A DNA stretch of 64,000 nt from an uncultured Alphaproteobacteria bacterium (GTDB lineage Bacteria; Pseudomonadota; Alphaproteobacteria; CAAHEQ01; UBA3637): NCBI GenBank assembly GCA_944392125.1, contig CALXVP010000004.1, positions 1-64,000 on the forward strand, given 5' to 3'. The notes under the pieces are model-generated. The model made no database searches. It saw nothing but the letters and a program-made list of their open reading frames with translations, and was not told where the DNA came from. Every line of letters begins with the position of its first letter. The stretch's first letter is position 1. A program made the translations under genes and the position numbers. Shown piece after piece: positions 55,932 through 63,144 of this stretch.

Positions 55932-56552
55932 ATGGCATACATTATTACATTATCCGGAATGTTGGGAAGCGGTAAATCAACAATCGGCAAGATGTTGGCA
56001 GATAAATTGGGATTTACGTTTTACTCAACGGGTAGCGTGCAACGCGAAATTGCCAAAGAGTATGGGGTGACAACTTTGGAATTAAATGAAATGTGTAAAA
56101 CACACCCTGAAATTGATAAAAAGATTGATAGTGTATTTATTGAGTTGCCGACGCAGGGGATTGATTATGTTGTTGATTCACGTATGGCATTCCATTTTAT
56201 CCCGCTTTCTTTTAAAGTGAAATTAAACATTGATGTGCATGTTGCCGCAGAACGCGTAATGCGGGATACAAAACGCACAAGTGAGCAAAAGTATACGACA
56301 CCCGCAGAAGCGGAAAATGCTTTGCGTGAACGCAGAAAGTTGGAAGTTGAGCGATTTAAACGTATTTATCAAGTTGATATTGATAATGAGTTTAATTTTG
56401 ATTATGTGATTGATACCACGCATTTAACGCCGGAAGAAGTGTGCAACCGGATTTTGGAACGTTTTGAAAAATTTAAAAAGCGTTTGGAAACGGAACGACG
56501 TGTTGAAGAAAATAATCAAAAAGCACCGGTGTTATCGGCTGATGAGCGCTGA
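55932..56552 (+). CDS. Cytidylate kinase-like P-loop kinase, archaeal style
   Basis: 206 residues. The P-loop SGMLGSGKSTIGKMLAD (8-24) is followed by STGSVQREIAKEYGV and NEMCKTHPEIDKKIDS, which follow the pattern of archaeal-type cytidylate kinases, and VVDSRMAFHF. The usual bacterial Cmk with its NMP-binding insert is about 225 residues and differs in these parts. The last 40 residues are a charged helix. A role in making CDP, or another nucleotide monophosphate, is likely but unproven. It follows parE and may share its transcript. Confidence 0.72.
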   Translation: MAYIITLSGMLGSGKSTIGKMLADKLGFTFYSTGSVQREIAKEYGVTTLELNEMCKTHPEIDKKIDSVFIELPTQGIDYVVDSRMAFHFIPLSFKVKLNIDVHVAAERVMRDTKRTSEQKYTTPAEAENALRERRKLEVERFKRIYQVDIDNEFNFDYVIDTTHLTPEEVCNRILERFEKFKKRLETERRVEENNQKAPVLSADER

Positions 56553-56829
56553 TTTCTGATTGGGATTTATGGGGCATTGTGAATGGAAAAGAGGAAAGGC
56601 GTAGCTCTCTCCGACGGAGTTGTGTTAGATTGCTTTTTATCTCGTATATGATTAATGAATTATGCTCATTTTTTTATGATGTATTGCCCGATTGTGTTTC
56701 AAAAGATTGTTTTTGAAAATCCGAGGATTTGTTTATCAAACCATATAATGGATTCGGCAAATGCCATACCCCCCCGACTGTTGAATTTAAGGTGTGCAAA
56801 GAGGCGTATCAATATGATAACCCAAAAAA
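56553..56829. other. Gene-free stretch between the converging kinase and ctpA genes
   Basis: Frames of 78 and 79 codons lie across this stretch on both strands and into its ends, but both pass through the terminator hairpin, and neither has a ribosome site. Apart from a short G/C-run (CATACCCCCCCG around 56763-56774), I see nothing of note. Confidence 0.5.
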
Positions 56830-56862
56830 CAATCGGCAAAATAATTATTATTTTGCCGATTG
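56830..56862 (-). terminator. Terminator of rppH-ctpA
   Basis: A perfect 15-bp inverted repeat (CAATCGGCAAAATAA and its complement) around TTA. On the minus strand it runs into TTTTTT. It lies 29 bp past the ctpA stop and would also act on the converging kinase transcript. Confidence 0.9.
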
Positions 56863-56891
56863 AAACCGATAAAAGCAAATCTGAAAAATAA

Positions 56892-58241
56892 TTATTTATC
56901 GGCCTGTTGATAAAGAGCAATGCCTCGCAAGATATCAATTGCGCGATTTAATTGATAGTCGGTTGCAGGTGAGGTATCTTTTTCATCAGAAGAAACAGCC
57001 GTATTTTTATCTTTTGTTAATCCCTTGGATGCTTTTTTCTGAGCTTCTTTGGTGATTGTATCTTTTGCCTTTTTCCCTTCTTCGGCTGCAATAGCGCCGG
57101 GCAAACTCTTCTCGTCCATCCATCTGACGGCGGGGAATTCCTCTAATTTCGCTCGCGGAATCACAATATCCGGTTCAATCCCTTTTGCCTGGATAGATCT
57201 GCCGGACGGCGTATAATACCGCGAAATCGTGAGCTTTATTCCGCCAAAGCCCGGGATACTGCGAACGGCTTGCACGGAACCTTTTCCGAAAGATTGTTCG
57301 CCGACAATAATAGCCCGATGGTGATCTTGCAACGCGCCCGCCACGATTTCGGAAGCCGAGGCAGAACCCTCGTTAATCAAAACAACCAGCGGTTTCCCGT
57401 TTGTGAAGTCGGGCGTTTTAGCCGAGAAACTCATGGATTCTTCCGGCCTGCGTGAACGGGTGGATACAATTTCTCCCTCCGATAAAAACACATCGGATAC
57501 ATTAACGGCTTCGGTAAGCAACCCGCCCGGGTTGTTGCGAACATCCAAAATATAGCCGAGAACTTTATCTTCGCCGATTTCTTTATTGATTTTTGTGATG
57601 GCTTCTTTGATTTTATCGGACGTATGATCGCTGAATTGAATAACCCGAATATACCCGACATCCCCTTTGGCTTCATATTTAACGGGATCAACCTTAATAA
57701 TATCTCGTTTTAGTTTTACATCAAACGGTTCTTTATCTCCGCGGGCGATGGTCAAGGTAATTTTCGTGCCGGGTTTCCCGCGCATCCGCTTGACGGCTTC
57801 CGTTAATGAAACACCGATTAAAGATTCGCCGTCAATATGCGTAATATAATCGCCCGTTTGTATGCCGGCCTTATAGGCGGGTGTATCATCAATCGGGCTC
57901 ATAACGCGCACCAATCCTTTATCGGCGGAAACTTCCATACCCAAACCACCGAATTCGCCTTTTGTGGATGTTTCCATATCTTCCATATCTTCTTGATTTA
58001 AGAATACCGAGTGCGGATCCAAACCCGAAAGCATACCGCTGATAGCGTTTTCTACCAACTGTCTGTCCGTTGTTTCTTCCACATAGTCTTGTTTAATCAA
58101 CTGGTATGCCGAGCCGAATAATTCCATTAAAACATAAGGATCATCAGGCGTGTCGGACGTGGTATTTTTAACAGCCGTTGCATCGGCACAACCGGCTGAA
58201 AATAAAAAGACCGTTCCGAGTAAAAGAGATGTTAATTTCAT
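56892..58241 (-). CDS. ctpA: Carboxy-terminal processing protease (S41 family)
   Basis: A periplasmic serine protease, 449 residues, with a lipoprotein-type signal (VFLFSAGC, cysteine near 18), so membrane-tethered. An N-terminal helical part contains AISGMLSGLDPHSVFL; the PDZ domain follows (GLGMEVSADKGLVRVMSPID, DTPAYKAGIQTGDYI). The catalytic core holds Ser in INEGSASASEIVAGAL and Lys in QSFGKGSVQ. The C-terminus has a lysine-rich linker. It processes envelope proteins; related CtpA enzymes control peptidoglycan hydrolases. It follows rppH by 39 bp on the same transcript. Confidence 0.95.
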   Translation of the reverse strand: MKLTSLLLGTVFLFSAGCADATAVKNTTSDTPDDPYVLMELFGSAYQLIKQDYVEETTDRQLVENAISGMLSGLDPHSVFLNQEDMEDMETSTKGEFGGLGMEVSADKGLVRVMSPIDDTPAYKAGIQTGDYITHIDGESLIGVSLTEAVKRMRGKPGTKITLTIARGDKEPFDVKLKRDIIKVDPVKYEAKGDVGYIRVIQFSDHTSDKIKEAITKINKEIGEDKVLGYILDVRNNPGGLLTEAVNVSDVFLSEGEIVSTRSRRPEESMSFSAKTPDFTNGKPLVVLINEGSASASEIVAGALQDHHRAIIVGEQSFGKGSVQAVRSIPGFGGIKLTISRYYTPSGRSIQAKGIEPDIVIPRAKLEEFPAVRWMDEKSLPGAIAAEEGKKAKDTITKEAQKKASKGLTKDKNTAVSSDEKDTSPATDYQLNRAIDILRGIALYQQADK

Positions 58242-58280
58242 TTCAAAATTCCTTTCATACAGGGAGTATTATTTTGTTTA

Positions 58281-58793
58281 TCATAAGCTGACGGTATCGT
58301 CAATACGGCGGGATAAAAATTTTTGTATAATCGGTTCAAATTCCTCCGTTACTTTTGTATATACATCTCGCTTAAACGGCACGACATATTGCACGATTTC
58401 CCGCAACGGATACCACTTATAACTGATAAACTCAATTTCTTCCGGATAATACTCTAAATTAAAATCCGAACCATCGCCTTGATATAAAAACAAAAACCAT
58501 TTTTGTTTTTGTCCGTCATATACATGCTTGCCTATTGTTTTCGGCTTTGGAAATACATAGGAATACCATTCTTTCGATTCGTAAAGCAAGCGGGCTTTTT
58601 CTTTTTGCAATCCCGTTTCTTCTTTCATTTCGCGATAGGCAGCCTCTAACGGCGTTTCGCCGGAATCGATTCCGCCTTGGGGCATTTGTTCATTGAATTT
58701 AAATTTGAGTCCGTCGGCACGCTTGCCGAGCCAAACTTCGCCGGCCGGATTGATAATCATAATGCCGACATTTTGTCTGAGCTTTTTATCCAT
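58281..58793 (-). CDS. rppH: RNA pyrophosphohydrolase
   Basis: Nudix hydrolase that converts the 5' triphosphate of mRNA to monophosphate and so starts decay by RNase E. The Nudix box is complete, from Gly40 (GGIDSGE) through REMKEETGL (54-62), and the preceding FNEQMPQGG is typical of RppH. The C-terminal PEEIEFISYKWYPL is also as in the family. 170 residues. Ribosome site GGAAAGAAG. First gene of the rppH-ctpA operon, an arrangement common in Alphaproteobacteria. Confidence 0.95.
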   Translation of the reverse strand: MDKKLRQNVGIMIINPAGEVWLGKRADGLKFKFNEQMPQGGIDSGETPLEAAYREMKEETGLQKEKARLLYESKEWYSYVFPKPKTIGKHVYDGQKQKWFLFLYQGDGSDFNLEYYPEEIEFISYKWYPLREIVQYVVPFKRDVYTKVTEEFEPIIQKFLSRRIDDTVSL

Positions 58794-58841
58794 TCTTCTT
58801 TCCTCATATACAACCGATTGACAAAACCGATTATGTGAAAG

Positions 58842-58869
58842 AGTATAATAAAAAAGGGGGAATTGTCAA
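58842..58869 (-). promoter_or_regulatory. Promoter of rppH-ctpA
   Basis: On the minus strand a consensus TTGACA (58864-58869), 16 bp, TATACT (58842-58847). Confidence 0.75.
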
Positions 58870-58918
58870 TAAAAAGCCTGTTTATTGATAAAAAAAACTG
58901 GTAATTTAAAATCTGTTT

Positions 58919-58927
58919 TGATATACT
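58919..58927 (+). promoter_or_regulatory. Extended -10 promoter of the Hpt operon
   Basis: TGA-TATACT is an extended -10; no good -35 lies at the right distance. The predicted leader is about 18 nt and carries GGAGGGG. Confidence 0.45.
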
Positions 58928-58951
58928 GAAAAAAAATGAACGGAGGGGCTT

Positions 58952-59410
58952 ATGACAATAGAACACAATGATATTCCGGATATTTTTAAAAATGTTGCAC
59001 CGCGCGAGAATAGTGAAGCGGAAGAATTACAACAACGTGCGCAAGCCGTTATTCATTCATTAGCCGAAAGCTATATGGAAAACGTGCATACGCAAATTAC
59101 CGACTTGAAGCGAGGTATACAAGAGGCACGCGCTTTATCCGATACAGAAAGGGCAGTTGCGGTTAAAAATCAAATTTTCAAACCGGCGCATGATATGAAA
59201 GGGCAGGGCACAACATTCGGTTATCCCGTTTTGACGGCACTCGGGGCGCATATTTGTGCCTTGATTCGTTCGGGAAAAGTGTATGATGACGCTATGTTGA
59301 ATGAATTTGAGGCAGATGTGGCCGATATGGAAACGGTTATTCAATTCCCACCGCATTCGGAGAATGAGATATTGGCCGGGATTCGCAAACGATTGGAGGA
59401 AAATGCGTAA
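58952..59410 (+). CDS. Histidine phosphotransfer (Hpt) domain protein
   Basis: A 152-residue all-helical protein with the Hpt motif KPAHDMKGQGTTFGYP (about 69-84): the phospho-accepting His is followed by M-K-G as in other Hpt domains. It relays phosphoryl groups between receiver domains. The first 40 residues are charged and probably extended. GGAGGGG precedes ATG. The response regulator gene starts directly at the next base, so the two are translated together, and a histidine kinase follows. Confidence 0.78.
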   Translation: MTIEHNDIPDIFKNVAPRENSEAEELQQRAQAVIHSLAESYMENVHTQITDLKRGIQEARALSDTERAVAVKNQIFKPAHDMKGQGTTFGYPVLTALGAHICALIRSGKVYDDAMLNEFEADVADMETVIQFPPHSENEILAGIRKRLEENA

Positions 59411-60091
59411 ATGGATTCAAACAGAGCACATTTGTTGGTTGTTGATGATGATACGCGATTAAGACGGTTGTTGAAAAAGTATCTTACGGACAACGGCTTT
59501 GAAATTTCGGAGGCCGCCAATGCCTCGCAGGCACGCGAATTGCTCATGCTGTTTCGTTTTGCTTTAATTGTAATGGATGTGATGATGCCGGGGCAAAACG
59601 GACAAGAGTTGACAAGAGAATTGCGCAAAGAAGGAAACGAAACACCCATTTTGATGCTGACGGCCATGGGCGATATAGATAACCGTATTTCGGGGTTGGA
59701 AGCCGGTGCCGATGATTACTTACCAAAACCGTTTGAGCCGAAAGAGTTGCTTTTAAGAATCAATAATATCTTAAAGCGAAACGGGCAGGAAAAACATCCG
59801 TCGGAAATCTATTTCGGTGCTTGTTGTTATAATACGAAAAACGGCGTTCTGACCGTGCAAGGCAATCCGATCGTATTGACAACTGCCGAACAAGAATTAT
59901 TGAAATACCTGATTCAAAAAGCGGGATATGCCGTCGCGCGCGAAGAGTTGGCGCGGTTAGCGGGAACGGATAATGAGCGCGCCATTGATGTTCAAATTAC
60001 GCGATTGAGGAAAAAAATTGAAACGGATGCTAAAAATCCGCAATGTATTCAAACGGTGCGCGGGCAGGGCTATATGTTGGTATTAAAGTAA
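59411..60091 (+). CDS. OmpR-family response regulator
   Basis: 226 residues. The receiver domain has VVDDDTRLR (acidic pocket), the phospho-acceptor Asp56 in IVMDVMMPG, Thr in LMLTAMG, and Lys in YLPKPFEPKEL. The C-terminal winged helix follows the OmpR/PhoB pattern, with VLTTAEQELLKYLIQKAG and DVQITRLRKKIE. It should act as a DNA-binding regulator. It is adjacent to the Hpt gene and 117 bp upstream of the histidine kinase, from which it is probably phosphorylated. Confidence 0.93.
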   Translation: MDSNRAHLLVVDDDTRLRRLLKKYLTDNGFEISEAANASQARELLMLFRFALIVMDVMMPGQNGQELTRELRKEGNETPILMLTAMGDIDNRISGLEAGADDYLPKPFEPKELLLRINNILKRNGQEKHPSEIYFGACCYNTKNGVLTVQGNPIVLTTAEQELLKYLIQKAGYAVAREELARLAGTDNERAIDVQITRLRKKIETDAKNPQCIQTVRGQGYMLVLK

Positions 60092-60208
60092 AACAGCAAG
60101 GTGGAATGCTCAATGAATTGCATAAGGTGAGCAAATGCTCAAATAAAATGAATGCAACTCAATAAAATGAATATGAATAAACGATTATAACAAGTTTTTA
60201 GGGAAAAA

Positions 60209-61672
60209 ATGAAAAAACAAAAGAAAAAGTGGGCAGAAATAATAGCAAAAAAAACGAGTTATTTTATTGACTATATTCAAAAAACACGTTTTTTCGGGTT
60301 GGTAAAGCCCATATTTGAGTGGTTTCATTATGTGAGTAAAGTTTTTAAACTACGGGTTATGCCACGGAGTTTGTTTTATCGTTTTGTCTTAATTATTTTA
60401 TTGCCGTTGATTTTGTTGCAAATGATTTTATTCATTTTCTTTTATAATCGGCATTGGGATACGGTAAGTCGACGGCTGGCTTTGGATATATCCGGTGAAA
60501 TACAGATGATTGCCGATTATGTTTTGGAAAACGGCACGGATACCGCAGGAATGAATGTGTTTTTAAAACGTGTGGAAAGCAATTTAGGATTGCAAGTGCG
60601 CTTTTATCCAGATGAACGGTTAAAGAGCCAAAATTTACCGTATGAAGCCAGCACGTTTCATTTAGTCAGCGCGATTTTGGCACTTAAATATCCGGTTGAT
60701 ATGATTGAAGTGAAAGATCAATTTCAGCAAATATCCATTCAACTCCCTACGGGGGTATTAACAACGGTTGTTCCGCGTAAACGGTTTTTCAGCTCAACGG
60801 TTCACGTGTTTGTGGTATGGATGATCGGATCTTCGGTTTTACTGTTTTGGATTGCCTTTTTATTTATGAAAAATCAAATCCGCTCCATAGAACGATTATC
60901 GCGCGCATCGGAACTTTTCGGTATGGGGCGGGATATTCAATTCAAACCGGGCGGAGCAACGGAAGTAAGACAAGCGGGTTATTCGTTTGTCTTGATGAAG
61001 AACCGTATTCAAAAATATATGAGTGAACGCACGGGTATGCTGGCAGGCGTATCGCACGATTTGCGCACGCCGTTAACACGTATGAAACTTCAACTTTCCA
61101 TGATGAAACAAGATGAAACAACGCAAGATTTGCTTTCGGATGTTTCGGAAATGGAGCAAATGTTAAAAGGATATTTATCGTTTGCTCGCGGTGAGGGAAA
61201 AGAAGCGCCTCAACCGATTGCCTTGCATGAGGTAATTACGCAACTTGTTGAAAAACAACGAAAAGCCAACCAAAAAATAGATTTCCACATTGAAGAAAAA
61301 ATAACTATATCCGGGCGACTCAATGATATCATGCGCGCCGTTTCCAATATTATTACGAATGCGGGTCGGTATGCCGAACGTACATCTGTTTTACTGGGTA
61401 TTCGTGCAGGGATGGCAACGATTATCATAGATGATAACGGCCCCGGAATACCGCCCGAAAAGCGAGAAGATGTATTTAAAGCATTTTATCGACTGGATGC
61501 ATCACGCAATCGGGAAACGGGCGGAATCGGTTTGGGGATGACAATTACCCGAGACATTATTTTATCTCACGGTGGGGATATTCGGTTAGATGAAAGCCCG
61601 ATGGGGGGATTGCGGGTCGTAATAACTTTACCGATTGAACAAAAGAAAATAACTGACGATTTATCAAATTGA
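60209..61672 (+). CDS. EnvZ-like sensor histidine kinase
   Basis: 487 residues. Two membrane helices (about 61-80 and 203-222) enclose a periplasmic sensor region of about 120 residues. A HAMP-like linker precedes the H-box AGVSHDLRTPLTRMKLQ with the phospho-accepting His near 281, then the N-box (AVSNIITNAGRYA), the G1 box DDNGPGIPP and G2 GGIGLGMTITRD. Placement and motifs match EnvZ-type kinases. AGGGAAAAA precedes ATG. The short gap upstream holds four copies of a CTCAA-containing motif, two of them within an imperfect 20-nt tandem repeat. Confidence 0.93.
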   Translation: MKKQKKKWAEIIAKKTSYFIDYIQKTRFFGLVKPIFEWFHYVSKVFKLRVMPRSLFYRFVLIILLPLILLQMILFIFFYNRHWDTVSRRLALDISGEIQMIADYVLENGTDTAGMNVFLKRVESNLGLQVRFYPDERLKSQNLPYEASTFHLVSAILALKYPVDMIEVKDQFQQISIQLPTGVLTTVVPRKRFFSSTVHVFVVWMIGSSVLLFWIAFLFMKNQIRSIERLSRASELFGMGRDIQFKPGGATEVRQAGYSFVLMKNRIQKYMSERTGMLAGVSHDLRTPLTRMKLQLSMMKQDETTQDLLSDVSEMEQMLKGYLSFARGEGKEAPQPIALHEVITQLVEKQRKANQKIDFHIEEKITISGRLNDIMRAVSNIITNAGRYAERTSVLLGIRAGMATIIIDDNGPGIPPEKREDVFKAFYRLDASRNRETGGIGLGMTITRDIILSHGGDIRLDESPMGGLRVVITLPIEQKKITDDLSN

Positions 61673-61704
61673 ATTCTTTGATTTCTTTAATAAAATTATC
61701 AATG

Positions 61705-61730
61705 TATCAAGATTTTTTGATGCCTTTTTT
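61705..61730 (+). terminator. Weak terminator after the kinase gene
   Basis: ATCAA, a 6-nt loop, TTGAT, then GCCTTTTTT. The stem is short and AT-only, so the call is tentative. Confidence 0.35.
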
Positions 61731-61753
61731 AGCGGGTTTCTTTTAAAAAAAAC

Positions 61754-61782
61754 TTGCCTTTTTGAATAGAATAATGTATTCT
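61754..61782 (+). promoter_or_regulatory. Promoter of metK with an inverted repeat over the -10
   Basis: TTGCCT (61754-61759), 17 bp, TATTCT (61777-61782). The -10 is one arm of a perfect inverted repeat AGAATA-N3-TATTCT (61768-61782), a possible operator. Confidence 0.6.
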
Positions 61783-61982
61783 AAAAAACGAATCGGATTT
61801 ATCTCTACTTGTCCTGATTCATGGGTGGTTATGATTTCTTGAAAAAGGAATAATGATTGCTCAAAATAAACGGACTAAAAGGAGCAAATACAAATTGTTT
61901 GCATGAATGGCATGCACCATTTTATTTATTCTTCGCGTCCTTTCAAAATAAGTACTGAATGTAAAAATGAAAGGAAAAAAAT
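61783..61982 (+). promoter_or_regulatory. Long structured leader of metK
   Basis: The predicted RNA has about 194 nt before the ATG. It opens with a hairpin (GAATC-GGA with TCC-T-GATTC, 61790-61820). A second hairpin (TTGCTC with GAGCAA, about 61857-61888) encloses an unused ribosome-site-like AAAAGGAG. A third small hairpin GCATG-AATGG-CATGC follows (61902-61916). I cannot match these to a known SAM riboswitch class. Confidence 0.4.
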
Positions 61983-62990
61983 ATGTTAAAAACGGCAGAA
62001 TACGTTTCGCTCGGGCATCCGGATAAGGTTGCCGATTTTATTACGAGTTATTTATTGGATCAACTTTTACAAAACACACCGCAACTCAAATACGCCGTAG
62101 AGGTAATGATTAAAGACAATACGGTTGTATTAGGTGGGGAAATCAGCGGTTCCGTTTCATTGCCGAATGTGGAAGAAACGGTTAAATCCGCATTGCGTGA
62201 AATCGGATACGATGAACGCTATGCTTCAATTTGGGGCGATAAAGCCATTAACATAAACAAAATTCATATTATCAATTTAATCGGTGTTCAATCCGCAGAA
62301 ATTTTGCAGGGCGTAACGCAAGATGGCTGGGGTGACCAAGGAGTCTTCGTCGGATACGCTTGCCAAGGCGAGGAATCAATGCCGGCAGAGCTGGTTACGG
62401 CGCGCAAGTTAAATAACGCATTATATGAAAAGGCAAAAACCTCCGATAATTTGGGGTTGGATATTAAAACACAAATTACTTTGGATGAAACGGGTCATAT
62501 TCATACGGCCATAGTAGCCGTTCCGATGTTGAAAGAAGAAGATTTAACGGCATTTATCATCCATGTATTAGGGCAACGTCCGGATAAAATCATCGTTAAC
62601 GGCACGGGCGCTTATACGGTGCATTCTTCCGTGGCGGATTGCGGTATTACGGGGCGAAAACTGGCTTGTGATTTTTATTCAACGGCTTGTCCGGTCGGGG
62701 GCGGAAGTCCGTGGACAAAAGATGCGAGTAAAGCCGACTTAACGCTCAATCTTTATGCAAGGTATTTGGCCAAACAATATCTGGCGGATAATGATGAGTG
62801 CTTTGTTTATCTTTCGGCTTGTATCGGGCAATCTCGGTTGCCGAGTGCCGTTGTGAAAACGGTTAAAAACGGTATTGCCGTTTCAAAGGAGTTAAATATA
62901 ACCGAATCACCGCAAGAGATTATGCACTTATTGCATTTAGATAAACCGATTTTTACCACATTGTGTAAAAAAGGCTTGATGTTTATTTAA
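61983..62990 (+). CDS. metK: Divergent short S-adenosylmethionine synthetase
   Basis: 335 residues, about 50 shorter than most bacterial MetK. The methionine/ATP motif SLGHPDKVADFITSYLLDQL is at residues 9-28. The glycine-rich hexapeptide region reads DGWGDQGVFVGYAC, and the P-loop-like motif reads PVGGGSPWTKDASKAD instead of GGGAFSGKDPTKVD. The key Asp, Lys and Gly residues of each motif are kept. Loops near the ends appear trimmed. It makes SAM from methionine and ATP if active; several methyltransferases in this window would use it. Good AAAGGA site before ATG; own promoter and terminator. Confidence 0.85.
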   Translation: MLKTAEYVSLGHPDKVADFITSYLLDQLLQNTPQLKYAVEVMIKDNTVVLGGEISGSVSLPNVEETVKSALREIGYDERYASIWGDKAININKIHIINLIGVQSAEILQGVTQDGWGDQGVFVGYACQGEESMPAELVTARKLNNALYEKAKTSDNLGLDIKTQITLDETGHIHTAIVAVPMLKEEDLTAFIIHVLGQRPDKIIVNGTGAYTVHSSVADCGITGRKLACDFYSTACPVGGGSPWTKDASKADLTLNLYARYLAKQYLADNDECFVYLSACIGQSRLPSAVVKTVKNGIAVSKELNITESPQEIMHLLHLDKPIFTTLCKKGLMFI

Positions 62991-63012
62991 TGCAGTTTAT
63001 CAAATAAAATGA

Positions 63013-63085
63013 AAAATCTTCTCTTAAATGATGAAAAGAATCAAAATACGTTTCTTTTTAGTTGAAAAAAGAGAAGATTTTTTTT
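63013..63085 (+). terminator. Terminator of metK
   Basis: AATCTTCTCTT pairs with AAGAGAAGATT across a loop of about 45 nt and is followed by TTTTTTTT. The loop is large, so strength is uncertain. Confidence 0.55.
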
Positions 63086-63092
63086 ATTTTTC

Positions 63093-63121
63093 TTGCAAAG
63101 AGATTTAAGAATGCGTAGACT
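63093..63121 (+). promoter_or_regulatory. Promoter of the glycosyltransferase gene
   Basis: TTGCAA (63093-63098), 17 bp, TAGACT (63116-63121), leader of about 17 nt with GAAAGGA. Confidence 0.65.
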
Positions 63122-63144
63122 GAAAACGATTGAAAGGATTGCAA

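Noticed and set aside
56655-56938. Overlapping frames on both strands between the CMP-kinase-like gene and ctpA
   Set aside because: Their hydrophobic middle part (GKIIIILPI) is the translation of the perfect terminator hairpin at 56830-56862 on either strand.
61857-61900. A SAM-II or SAM-V riboswitch upstream of metK
   Set aside because: The ACTAAAAGGAGCAAA stretch recalls the 3' part of these aptamers, but the conserved 5' strand and pseudoknot partner were not found. Kept only as a structured leader.
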